Counted from the first letter of the stretch, positions 47,273-59,030 are shown. The stretch: 64,000 nucleotides of DNA from Antitrichia curtipendula (GCA_951230915.1 OX579638.1:2498696-2562695); one strand, 5' to 3'. Numbers and translations are program-made. The notes: generated by a model not told the origin, from the letters alone.

Positions 47273-48985
47273 AGGGTGGATAGAATATGTAGGCATTTTA
47301 ATTAGGGACTTCTAGTGCATAAACCCTAAGGCTTAAACCCTGAACCTTTGAGTATGTTCTGTAGAATTGATTACCTAGAGATTCAATTGCTCGATGTCCC
47401 TGGGAAAGCTTTGAATGAAACTTGAAGGTAGTGAATGAGACCTACAATCACAGAAATACATCGTTATTGCTTTCTGAAAGAAGACACTTTCATGAATCAA
47501 TGAGGAGATTGACTGAAGAGAATAAAACTATTGTTCAATTACTAAAAACGTGCTCAAGATTCTAATTTTTGAAACCCTGTTCTCAGGATAGAAATTCTAA
47601 AACAAAACCAGAATGAAGAAATCCACAACAGAGTTCAAGACATAAAACGAAACCACCAATAGAAAACATATATGAAGAAAAACAGGGTTGTGAATTAGGA
47701 AATGAAGCGCCCTGAATTGGTAACTGAGGTGTATGGAAGACATACCTGCGCAGGTACAACTTTGCGAAATTCCCGAACTGAAGAAATCAGCAAAATATAA
47801 AAATGCAGCACGACCACCGCCACTTCTCAATTGCCAACCGGAAAACGAATTCTTGCACCGCGAACTCGAGCGGCCACCTGAATCGGAAACAACTCACAGC
47901 GCCAATCTCCCGCGCACCAAATTCTCATGCACCAAGCTCACACCTCGGAGCTCAAACCGAATACTCTCATACGCTACCGCTGTCACGCAGAAAGAGAACC
48001 GCACCACCAAAAAGCAGCAGCTCGCAAAATCAAGCTGAAACCTCAAATTTCGCACACCCTACTCTCACGCATCAAGGTCACACTTGTATGCACAAACGCC
48101 GATGCTCCCACCACTGACCTCACACCGCGACGCAGAAACAGCCAACTTCACGGGTTTGCCGCACAAACAAAAAAAACCCACACCGCCGCGGCAAGGACGC
48201 AGCAGCCCTAAACCCAACTTGGAAATGCACAGGTACAACGCGGAAGAACGCGAGGCGCAGAAGCACGGAGAGGAAAAAAAATGCCGAGAACGGCAACTCG
48301 GAAATGGCAGGACGCGCGCGGGGAGGGAGATGACCTCCCGAACCCTACCCGAGCCGCCAAACCTGGTTTAGGGCAGGTGCGACGGTTCCGACCCTGCCTT
48401 GGACCCCCCCGAGCCTCAGATTCTGCCTCAGCCAATACCGGACCTGCTGCTTCGGTCCCGACCCTGCGTCAAAAAGAACCCAAGCTTGGAAACTTGCCTT
48501 ATGCCCCCCCAAACCTACTGCTTTGGTCCCAAACCTCAAGGACATCCCGAAGCCTATGTTAAATTGTAAATTTTATGAAAAAAAAAGGCGAAAAAAAATA
48601 ATTGTTTCCTTTCACTTTCATTCTAAAACTCTCGATGTCTTCGCGGTAAAAATTTGTGAAATTTCTTATACATATTTCCATACGATTGTAGATAATACAA
48701 GTTCCTATACTTTGATAATATATTGAAGCAAAAACTTATAAAGTTTCATGTTATTTTGCACCTAAAGAGCGAATTTAGGTGTAACTTGAACGAATAAAAG
48801 TCTATATCATTCCATTTACTGCATAGAACTGAATTAAAAAAACTAAAGACAAAATTTCACGTCAACATTTAATTTATTATGAAAGCAAACATAATACAAT
48901 AAATTGTGGAAGTTGGAGATATCTTCAACTATGTGAATGTAAATAAAAACACAATTTTTAGGTCATTCCAATCCAGCACAATATA
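47273..48985. other. Central non-coding region of the large element, first part
   Basis: It contains AAACCCTAA-type strings near 47325-47345 and a G+C-rich block at about 47740-48560. In that block several overlapping frames of 60-104 codons are open on both strands, with no domain. The rest is AT-rich. No gene is called. Confidence 0.45.
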
Positions 48986-49697
48986 AATACAGAATAAGGT
49001 CAAACCTGTATTTTAACGGTAACAAACATCAAATGTCATAGAATTCCATTTTGAAAGCGACTTGAATCAAATCGCACAAGTTGGAAATACCCTCAAGTAT
49101 TTAAATGCCCAAAAATATGAAATTGATGTGTAATTGCAATCCAACCGCACCTCAATTCAAAAAAATACAGAATAAGGTCAAACCTGTATTTTAACGGTAA
49201 CAAACATCAAATGTCATAGAATTCCATTTTGAAAGCGACTTGAATCAAATCGCACAAGTTGGAAATACCCTCAAGTATTTGAATGCCCAAAAATATGAAA
49301 TTGATGTGTAATTGCAATCCAACCGCACCTCAATTCAAAAAAATACAGAATAAGGTCAAACCTGTATTTTAACGGTAACAAACATCAAATGTCATAGAAT
49401 TCCATTTTGAAAGCGACTTGAATCAAATCGCACAAGTTGGAAATACCCTCAAGTATTTGAATGCCCAAAAATATGAAGTTGATGTGTAATTGCAATCCAA
49501 CCGCACCTCAATTCAAAAAAATACAGAATAAGGTCAAACCTGTATTTTAATGGTAACAAACATCAAATGTCATAGAATTCCATTTTGAAAGCGACTTGAA
49601 TCAAATCGCACAAGTTGGAAATACCCTCAAGTATTTGAATGCCCAAAAATATGAAGTTGATGTGTAATTGCAATCCAACTGCACCTCAATACAGAAT
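48986..49697 (+). repeat. Tandem satellite, four copies of a 178-bp unit
   Basis: The string AATACAGAATAAGGTCAAAC begins at 48986, 49164, 49342 and 49520, an exact period of 178 bp. By eye, the copies differ at only a few positions (for example TTTAAATG in the first and TTTGAATG in the others). The array is inside the large element, between the divergent genes B and C. Confidence 0.97.
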
Positions 49698-51590
49698 TAC
49701 TTGGAATGTTAAAGGTAACCTGTCCGAGATTTGAATGGCCGCCAATACTAAGTGTTACAGAAATAAATGTGACAATAATTAGTGACATTCAAATTCATTT
49801 GGAGTATCTTTGCATTAATTTCGTAATGTCATGCGTTGATTTGTATGGCGAGATTTTGTTTTTTAAAACCCAAATCTTAAATTTGCTCTAAATGTAAGGA
49901 AGTTAAATTTATGGGAATAAAAAAAAGTTGATATTGAAGTGGGAATTGTTTTACAAATAACTGAAGATAGATTTTAACATTTTTTTTTTTGGTAGCACTA
50001 TCTTTCAAATAGGAATGACATTGAATATGAAAATGAGAGAGCATGTTTTTTTCATGATTTTAACAAATTTATTGGAACCATTCTTTTAGTTGGAGATTGA
50101 AATGATAATTTGGATTTGTGAAAAAGGTTCACATGTTCATTTACACGTGGTCCATGGTTTTGGAAGAGTTAGTTTAGAGCTACTTAGCACTTTTAAACAT
50201 AGTTCTACTGTAGTCAATAAAATTAATACCTTCCTATCTTGTGGACATTTTTTTGAGAAGTACCCGGTCAGAGTATCGTGTTTTATTAAAATATTAGTCG
50301 CCTATTTTTTTTGAGGGAGACACTAAAACCTATAATCGAACTCATGAACCCTACATTCTAAAACATGAACTCTAAACATCCACTGAAATTGAGAGTCCCT
50401 TAGTTGAGACATGAAGAATATGAATTATCCTAAAGTGAAAAAAATAGCAAACATGCGTAAAAAAAATTTTAAATTCGCATGAACTTCTGAAAATCTTTTG
50501 GACACAATCGAAATAAATAGATTTAAACTTGTAAGGTAGGACCCAGGTTCCAAAGTGGTACACCCTTTAAAATGGAGCCCTACCTTTTAAGTGTGCATTG
50601 TCTGTACATGTTTCTTTTTCATAGCCCTCATAAATGTTCAGATAGTGTACATTTTACAGGGGCGACTTTGGTGCCCTATGCTCGTTCAACTTCAAAATTC
50701 CACATCTAATTCCGAAAAGCTCAAAAAAATGTGAAACGACTTGGGTTATATGCCAAGTCCACTTCTCTTTTAGGTAAAATTTACTGAAAATTATTTCAAA
50801 AAGTTATATGTTCACCAAATTCAATTCCAGCCCTTAGGTGGGTGGTTTATGGACCTGCTATCTTAGTCATATAGAGAATGACAACGCTCTCACAAAAAGC
50901 GGCTACAGAATGTGGATCCCAGGTTCCATCTTGCCGAGTGCGCATAATTTTTGGAAAAGGCACTCCCGAAATAGTGGTGGGAGAAGTCACCCCGGGGACG
51001 CGGCTCCTTTTCTTTTTATGCAACGGAATATATGGGAAAGGCGTGCATGATTTGGATAAGCACAGACTGCGCGCGAATTTGGAGTCCGTTTGAATTCCAG
51101 AATGTGGCGCGCTGTTTTTCCCGCGTTTTCTTTCCGTCTCCTTCTCTGTAGCTTGCACGCTTAGCTCGGATCGCTCACAGCGATGGAGGCGTTGCAGTCA
51201 TTCTCTTACTTGCTGTCATTCCTTCTCCGCCTGATCAGATGAGTGCAGAACGCGTAGATTTGGAGACTTACGTCCGTGTTTGCTATTTCTGGCACTTGCA
51301 AGGGATTTGTGCACTGCTGAGCAGACTTCGTAGTGAAGAATGGCCTGTAAGAAAATCCCATGTCTCTTGTAAGGTTGTTTAGTCTACGTTTTGCGATGTC
51401 GTTGATGCTTTTTGCGTTTTTCAACACTTCATGGAAATGAAATGGTAGATGCACGTCGTACTCAATTCTTCTACTTTGTGTTAATCTGAGATTGCGCCTT
51501 ACATTGTATGCTTGCGGCGTTGTCAATATCATTCACGTACTATACCGACTTTCATGCCGCGAATCCCGGAACGAGGTTGCGAATTCCATA
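49698..51590. other. Central non-coding region, second part; likely 5' region of gene C
   Basis: No coding domain is visible; frames of 60-108 codons overlap on both strands. The stretch 50900-51550 is less AT-rich and probably holds the promoter and first non-coding exon of gene C, whose coding exon starts after an acceptor at 52412. Confidence 0.4.
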
Positions 51591-52349
51591 TTACCTTCGA
51601 GTCGAAGGTAATGTAGGTGTAGCGTTGAACTATGACCGTTTACCCTCGAGTCGATAGTATGATGTGGAAGTAGACTGTAGTCTTCGGAATCCATAGTGTG
51701 CTGGATTTACCTTCGAGACAAAGGTAATAAATGGATGTTGCGGTTATTCTATATATACTCTGGTCACAATTATATATTAAGTATGACACTGGAACTCAAG
51801 AATCCTGATATTAGGTTTAGGTTCGTCTGCTAATTTTACTTCGACTCGAGGGTAATTTGATGATTGTTATTTTATTTTATCTTTAGACGGTGCCGGTTCG
51901 GAGAGGTATATTCGTGTATATGTCTTGGTTTAGTAATTTGTATGGTTTCGTATAATGACATGGTATTTTACCTTCGGGTCGAGGCTAAGGGTTCTGTGAT
52001 ACTGAGTGTGAATGACCTCTACTGTGATGCTGGTATGTGGTTCTGTAGTATGTTCATTTGGTGGTTTAGTGGTGATCCATAGTAATGGTGAATTTATCTT
52101 CGACACGAAGGTAAGTCGGTGTTGGCTTCTTACTATAGTATTGATTAAGCCTTACGATTTTAGATCAAGTTTGTGAGTCATGATTTGTGGGCTAGATCTG
52201 GCTGTACTTATTATTGCAGTGGTTGTGGTGGATGTGACGATTGATTAGTTATATGCGATTACATTATGGCTGTATAGGGTCAATACGACAAGTATATTTT
52301 CTTCGCTGTCCGTTCCTGTCGTTATCAGGTTCCTTCGTGTCGAAGGTAA
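51591..52349. repeat. Seven dispersed 21-bp palindromes upstream of gene C
   Basis: Copies start at 51591, 51640, 51707, 51835, 51968, 52094 and 52329. The first (TTACCTTCGA, TCGAAGGTAA) is fully complementary. The series ends 65 bp before the gene C start codon and probably lies in its leader intron. Spacings are 49 to 235 bp. Confidence 0.9.
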
Positions 52350-52413
52350 ATACCTTGAAATCGTCATTATACCTAGGCTTCCAATGACTTGTGCTTATTT
52401 TTGAATTTGTAGG

Positions 52414-55287
52414 ATGGACATCCATGGTCCCGACGATTTTGCTACACCTATTCCAATTTTGGCTCCGGATGTTGTTGACTGTGATGGAATTCCTCGTTCC
52501 TCTTGGAACACAAAATGTGTTACTTTGCGTAACGAAGCTGGAGATGACGTCGCCAAGGGAATCTGTCGTAGCGTTGATGCCGATCTTGTCATCGACAGTG
52601 ATGGGAAGCCCCTTGGTGATGATCGTGTTGCCGTTCAAATTGCGGAATCTTTATGTGAGATGGAGGTTCCATCAGGTTGGATGTGGTCAATGCGTTCTTG
52701 GCATATTGCGCGAGTATTTTTTAACGGTGTTAGCCTCTACGATCATCAACAGACAGATTTGTACAATAGTGCTGTGAATGCTTCCAACCGTCGTGCGCGT
52801 GTGGGGGTGCGTTCTTATGAGAGTTCTCGAGAGAGGAGGGAGCTTGATCTCCCTCCTAAAAAGGAAACCCTTCTCAGCACCCAATCGATTATTGGAGTGT
52901 CCACTTTATCTTGTTGCTATAAGAATTGCTTGCAGCATTTCCCTCGTAGCGAAATTCAGACGATTTGTTCTGAATTGCATGTAACTGGTGGAGTGTATGT
53001 CCGCAAGCGCTGCCTTCTTGAAGCGCATAGGCAAAAGCACAAAGACCAGGCAGGGAAGGAATGGATAACATTGAAGAGTATTGATGTTTGCCTTCCTGCC
53101 TGGTGGACTATCCATGGGATATCAAAAGCGACCTTCTACAGGTTCAAGCGCATGGCCAATGATGGGAAGGTAGCAGAGTCGCACGGGAATTTGGGGTCTA
53201 AGAAGCCACGCACACAGACTGTGCAAGCCACCGCCACACTTCGGGCTTTGGTTGTAGGGCAAGCAGACAAAATGCCGCACAAAACAAGAACATTAGCTTC
53301 AGGAGAGAAAGTACCTGCAATGGTTTTATCCTCTGCGTTTCGTTGGAGTGACCAACTACCAAAAATCAATGAAGCCAATGCCAAGTTCAATTTGCCGCCG
53401 ATTTCTTCCAGTGGGTTGAGTGGCATTCGGCGTGCTTCTTTTCCTGAATATTCTGCAAAGGCTCGTGGGGACACTTTTGCAAGGTGTGGTCTATGCGATA
53501 CTTACAAGCAGTTGAAGAATGCTTGCACTCCATTGTCTACAGCACAGGGCAAGTGGGACAGAATTCTGAACACCCATCTTTGTGGACAAGAGGCCCATAG
53601 AGTATTGTACTATTCAAATCGATATGTGTCGGAGGAGTTCCCTGAAAAAATGTTGTGCATCATCCACGATAAAATGGATCACTCGAAGACTGCGTCTCCA
53701 CACTTCTCTCACAAGACCAAGGCAACAGATTCATACATGAAATTGCCAGTTGTTGTCACCGGCATGATTGCTCATGGTCATGGCGACATTCGATATGCAC
53801 ACTATGGACTGGAGATTTTTCCTACAGACTCAAACCATACTGTTGGGTCTATTGCAAGGTTGTTGCGTGATCTTGAAGGAGTTCCGAAGAATTCATCTCG
53901 CATTCTGTTTTCTACGGAGGACAACCAATCCCCTTTAACCCAAGCGGTACTGGAAGGTTCAAATATATGTTTGGACTCCCTTCTTCCTCCTCCACAGGAA
54001 CCAATCGCTCATTGTCCTTTACCGCCTATATTGACTTTACAGCTAGACAATGCGTCCGGGGACAACAAGAATCGATGGGTTTTTGTTTTTTGTTCTTTAC
54101 TTGTGTTCAAAGGCATTTTTCGTGAGATATACATCAACTTCCTCATTGTTGGGCATACTCATGAAGATATAGACGCTCTCTTTGGTCGATGGAGCACGAT
54201 GTTGAAGATGAAAGACTACGAAATACTTCCTAGGCTTATGAAATCCTTCATGGATTGTGAAAGTCATCTCGTCATTCCTCACTTCATCGAGGAAGTTCCT
54301 GATTTTAAGCTATTTGTGCAGGGATACTTGGGTACAGGTGGAGACTTCTTGGAAGGTCATTCTACGTCCCAGCAGTTCAAATTTTACATGGATTCAAGTG
54401 GATGGCCTTTGATGGAGTACAAGAATCTGTGTACGGACAAGGACTGGTTGCCAGAGCATGGTAGAGGAATTCAGTTGTGGTCTGAGACAGAAGACGGTCG
54501 TCCCCAAGTGCCAAGCGGAAGCCCAACACCTTTGGCTCCACAACAAATGCGGGCAGTAGGTGAAATCAAGAAGGGTTTGGATGGTTTTATTTCACACTGG
54601 AGCAGAATGGCGAATATCGAAGAGTCTGGAGAGTTCAGGCTTCTAAATGGTCCCATAAAGGAGTATTGGAAGGGTGTGAGGGCGGCTTTAGATGAACCTC
54701 TAGTGGTTCGTGAGACGTTGAAAGATGGATTTTGGCCGGCTTCTAGGATCATTGAAGAACCGGAGGACTGAATGCGAGAAGATGGTACAGTGCGTGAAGA
54801 ATTTGCTGAAGATAGACCTTTTGTTGGGCGTAGGCGCGACCGTCCTAGACCTTCATTTCGTATTGATAAGGATTTGTTTGCGGGATATTTTGTGGTTGTG
54901 CGACCCGCTGATGATGACCCAAAGCCCTTCTGGCTTGCTAGAGCACTTACGAATCCGAATCCGGATCCGGGACATATGCATTTGATCCAAATTCAGTACT
55001 GGACACCTACATCAGGTCGTTTCATTGACTTGGATACGTATGCTGGGTGGGACACAAAAGCAGGGAATGTGTGGCGTATGGATCGTATAATCCCTCCCCG
55101 TTGGTCAAACACGGACTATATCATGACGGCATTCAAGCCACGTGGAAAGAAAGTGGTCGACGATATTCCTCAAGTGATTTCGAGAGTTACTATTCCGAAG
55201 GCACAAATGAATATCATCAAATCATCAGTGGCGAACTTTATGCCGAATTGCAATAACAATGACGTCTTGGATGAAGATGAAGAGTAG
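52414..55287 (+). pseudogene. Gene C: DUF7869-type protein, DDE-like candidate transposase, split by TGA
   Basis: The ATG follows an acceptor (...TTTGTAGG). The frame runs 785 codons to a TGA at 54769-54771 and, in the same frame, 171 more codons to 55287. A zinc-ligand-like cluster (FARCGLCDTYKQLKNAC ... LCGQEAH) precedes acidic motifs IIHDKMDHSK (Asp419/422), LQLDNASGDNKN (Asp545) and VGHTHEDIDALFGRW (Glu584/Asp585/Asp587). These are hallmark motifs of the DUF7869 family found in many eukaryotic repeats. Their order fits an RNase H-like DDE enzyme, which I infer. GISKATFYRFKRM (about residue 230) resembles a helix-turn-helix. The part after TGA (AGYFVVVRPADDDPKPFWLARA) looks like a BAH/SH3-type chromatin reader. 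The TGA may be a nonsense mutation, readthrough, or a true end followed by a remnant. Confidence 0.78.
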
Positions 55288-55734
55288 TTTGTAGCTGTAT
55301 TAGAAGAGTATTATTTTTAGATCTTTGATTCTATACGCTTTTGCATATAGATATTTTGAGTTGTTTGCAGTTGTATGTTGTATTGTTTTTATCATAATGT
55401 AGCAATGATGTAACATACTTGATTTCTATTAATAGTATTTGTTCACCTTCTCTTTGCATTTTCATGTAGAGCATTTACAAACGTTTCCCTACTTTTATCT
55501 TGTAAAAGGTTTGTGATGGAAAGAGTTGTATTACAATCATTTAGAGTAAGGATTTGGCACAAGCAAGTCTCAATTTAATGAAATGCTTCACTTCATAACT
55601 TTTTGGTCTCTTTTATTTCTTTATCTATTACGAAATAAAAACAAATAGAATGTTTATTGAGGGATGTAGCTTCTTTTTTTAGAACTATGTAAATGTATTA
55701 AATCACAATTTATTTTATGTGAGTATCAATTTAT
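55288..55734. other. 3' flank of gene C within the large element
   Basis: AT-rich and presumably includes the gene C 3' UTR. A subterminal-like string (TCTCAATTTAATGAA) occurs near 55568. No gene. Confidence 0.5.
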
Positions 55735-56031
55735 TGAAGAGTCTCATTTTAATGAACACTAATTGTACTCTAAATATAGAATGCATTAAAATGAGACCCG
55801 AACTTGTCTCATTTTAATGAATAAGGCCTTTATAGATCCACCCATCCATCTAATAGAGTCAACTTTACAATTGACTTTCAATAAATTATCGGCTTTGTTT
55901 ACAATCTTGACATATTACAGTTGCATTTTATTGAATTGTCTCAATTTAATGAACACTTATTTCATTCTAAATTTAGGATTATAATTAAAGTCAGATTCCA
56001 AATTGTTCCAATTAATGAATATGGCCTTATT
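55735..56031. repeat. Direct duplication of the right terminus of the large element
   Basis: About 105 bp ending at 55834 and about 105 bp ending at 56031 align. Both contain ACTCTTCAATAAA/CAATTCAATAAA-like, GTGTTCATTAAAATGAGAC-like, (A/G)CTAAATTTAG-like and AAGGCC(T/A)TATTCATTAA strings on the complement. The outer copy is more degenerate. This may be a relic of an earlier related insertion or a terminal duplication. Confidence 0.65.
55804..55834 (-). repeat. Right 31-bp terminal inverted repeat
   Basis: Exact reverse complement of the left repeat. Its inner part, TCTCATTTTAATGAA, recurs at 55742 (same orientation) and near 55783 (inverted), so the right end has subterminal copies that the left lacks. 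Confidence 0.9.
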
Positions 56032-57769
56032 AAACAAAAATTTGAAGTATACTTGACATCTGTTTAATACGACATGCAACATCAAACCTCTCGTATGACA
56101 CTTAGTATGGTTTGTATGTCAAACAAGACAATCTTGGACTTAATAGATTCTATAGGTAAAAATATTTTTGGAAGTCTTACATGCTTCCAAGAAAATTTTC
56201 AAAGTCTACAAGAAGTCTTCAAATAGCAGGAGAAACCTCCTAATAACAGATTTGTCTTCTTTAGAATCATAGAAGGGCCCTATACTAGGACCATGCCCAA
56301 TTTGATATTGACCCAAGATGTTCATTGCATCTTAATAGTATTGAAATTCTCCTCATCAAGTAATTGCAAAGAGTTTGATTGAACAAATAAATAGGTTAAT
56401 CTTTAAACGACATTTGAGATCCTAGGGGGGCTATCCAAATTTGGATTTGAGAACCTTTTTCAAGTGACCATCATGCAACTTGTTCAAATGACTAATCAAT
56501 TATAAGTTTCTGCCTTCTTCAAGGTCATGGGCAACTTCAAAGCAACTATTCAAAAAAATTATCAAACTTTCTAATGCAAAAACTACAAGTTCAAATTGTG
56601 ATTCAAAATCCAAGACTTAGATTTATAGTTGCATCTTGTGAAGGCAAAGGGAATGATACCAAGGAATTTGACATGTAATTGAGTACTAGAGGAGTTTTCT
56701 TGAAGACCCGCTTGAAGATTCTTTGAAAATCAAGCGCTTCAGGTTCGGTTTGTCTTTCAGGGGTTACTACAATGTAATCACCTTTGCGAGTAATGCATAC
56801 TTGTATAATGTGCTTGAATATACACGTTTTTCTTTTGCCTATCTTACTCATTCAAAAAACATGCTTTTGTTACAACTAAAGGGTCTTGAATGCATTTGAC
56901 CATTAAATGTAGAAAATTTATTTTGGGATATAAAATTGCATTTGAATGTAGAAGAAAGCTTGAAATGTTTTGAAATGTTTTTTGGACTCATAAAATGTAG
57001 ATATTCATACCATTAAATGTGTTTTGGGGGGTCTTGAGGGCCATTTTAGGCCTATTTCCATTCCTGTGAACCAACAGACACTTGTCAGAACATTAAAAAA
57101 ATTTACAAAAATTTACAAATTTAAAATTTAAAATTTAAAAGTTAAAAAAAATTTTAAAAAACTTTTAAAATTAAAATAATACATATCCAAAAATTAATTT
57201 AAAAAATTAAATTTTTATTAATATCCAACATAACAATCGCTTCGCCACATCAACATGTGGCTGCAATGGAGTTCCTATAGTCTAGGAATTCCAGGGAACT
57301 CACAACCCTTTATAGTAGTGAAATCTCATGTAATGTATTTATAATTTGTAAATTTTTTGGCAGTGGGAGGCATTATTTATACAATATTATGTTCTTAGAG
57401 ATAGTGGATATGGTGCAATTTTTCCAATACATTGGCTTCAATAGGGTGCTAATTATGGAAAGAAACTCCAAATTCTATGCCAATTTTTTATAAACATTCA
57501 CATGCAAGTCAAGGATATCATTGCTATAACAATTTTGTACCAATCGTTTTAGGGTTGCCAACATGTGAGCCTAGGATCGTAAGTCCATAAATCTAGAATC
57601 TTGAATTTATAAATCTATATGTTATAAGCACCTTCAATGGTTGTAAGGTACCTACTTACAACTAGAATCAAGGCTTGTAGGCTCGTATTACTAGGCTCAC
57701 TCGCTAGCGACATTGAAAGGATTATGCATGCATTCATGTGGTGATCATGTATGCAAATAGCGACCATTG
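56032..57769. other. AT-rich gene-free region
   Basis: Only frames below 85 codons. An extreme A/T stretch with AAATTTAAAATTTAAAA text occurs near 57100-57230. No element ends recognised. Confidence 0.5.
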
Positions 57770-57772
57770 TTA

Positions 57773-59027
57773 CACTAGAAGAAAAACGTGTCCGGCACAA
57801 CCGACTACTATGCAACTAGTGTCCTATACAACTATCCTGCAACTGTAATCCTCTCTATATGCACCAAATTTGACAACTAGGTTGTTTAGTTGCAAAGTAG
57901 TCGTAGAATGAAGTGTAGGGTTACAGGATTGTAACAGAGTTGGCAATTAGAATTACTGTGAGGTATTCTACATCCAGTTATCATCACAGTTGTCGATGTG
58001 GACAACTCTACGCATCGTGGAGTCCACTGTGGCAAACCACAATCGCATATTATCTAAATTTGACCACAATTCGACTAGAAAACGACTAGAAAACAACTAG
58101 TTTGCGACTAGAAACAACTATAGTTTGACTAAAAAACAACTAGATTGCAACTAGAAACAACTAGAATTTGTAAATGACAACTCTGTTACACTCTTGTAAC
58201 CCTACACTATTACAAAGCTTCTCTGTGACTAGATTGCAACTAGAGAATGATTAGAAAAAAACTAGAATTTTCTAGAATTCTTTTGGTTGTTTTGTAGTTA
58301 TTTTTTAGTCGTTTTCTAATTTGTTTCCCGATTATTTGTCTTATAGCAATTGTCCCATATCAATTGTCAAGAGTACCATTAGGTTAGACATATAAGACTT
58401 GTAAGTTGTTGTATTCTTATGTAATGAACTCCCTTAGTAGAATTTTAAGATTTCTATTAGGTGTAGATTTCTACAGTTTGTAGATTTTAACAATTTGTAG
58501 ATTTCTACAAATTGTAAAAATCCAAGAATTTTTAAATTACATAATTTCCTAAACCATTGAAATCTTTTAAATCTAAGTATCTGAAATCTAAAATAAAATT
58601 TAGATTTGTAATATCCAAAATCTACAAATCATTAAGATTAGAATTTTAAAATCTACAAATCTACAAGTCGCAAACAAGTTACAAACAAGTCGCAAATGAG
58701 TCACCAACAAGTCGCAATGGAGTCACAGATAAGTCGCAATGGAGTCACAGATAAGTCGCAAATAAGTCGCACAACTCGTTGATTGAATGACCGACGTCAC
58801 ATGGCAGCGAGTACATATAAGCGACCATGTCAGAAAAGGCCATCGACGAAGTTCAAACTACGCTGCCGGATGAAAAACAGATTCACTTCATTTTGCGACT
58901 CTAATTTTCCATACGGCTCGTCCACTGCAACTACAGACGTCTAGATTATCACTTGTCACAAATTAGTCCCACAATTCAAAAAGCAGTTGTTCTTTGCAGT
59001 CGCAGAACCCCTCATTTTCTTCTAGTG
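57773..59027. mobile_element. Non-autonomous CACTA (En/Spm) element, 1255 bp
   Basis: It begins CACTAGAAGAAAA and ends TTTTCTTCTAGTG, an exact 13-bp inverted terminus close to the classic CACTACAAGAAAA. The 3-bp target TTA is duplicated at 57770-57772 and 59028-59030, as CACTA elements do. The interior is non-coding. Left-hand AACTAG/ACTAGAAAACAACTAG repeats (about 58070-58270) and right-hand AAGTCGCAA/GAGTCAC repeats (about 58665-58770) serve as subterminal repeats for transposase binding. No transposase frame is present, so mobility would need an autonomous partner. Confidence 0.93.
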
Positions 59028-59030
59028 TTA

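Larger units (their letters stand above)
38367..55834. mobile_element. Large (about 17.5 kb) TIR-bounded element carrying three genes
   Basis: Bases 38367-38397 (starting TATAAAGGCCTTATTCATTA) are the exact reverse complement of 55804-55834, giving perfect 31-bp terminal inverted repeats. The outermost TA on both sides may be a TA target duplication, which would make the element 38369-55832. Inside lie gene A (FCP1/HAD-like) and gene B (ParB-like motif), both on the minus strand, and gene C (DUF7869-type) on the plus strand. There are also 25 copies of a 21-bp palindrome and a 178-bp satellite. A degenerate second copy of the right terminus at 55925-56031 leaves the outer limit on that side open. 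I do not recognise the superfamily. Gene C is the candidate transposase because of its DDE-like acidic motifs. Confidence 0.7.

Noticed and set aside
47281..47345. AAACCCTAA-like strings as a telomere remnant
   Set aside because: Only two degenerate units; too few to call an interstitial telomere.
47733..48562. Overlapping Pro/Ser/Arg-rich frames in the G+C-rich block
   Set aside because: Open on both strands in several frames, with no domain or splice context; better left as non-coding.
51206..51532. 108-codon minus-strand frame upstream of gene C
   Set aside because: No domain; lies in the probable promoter or leader of gene C.
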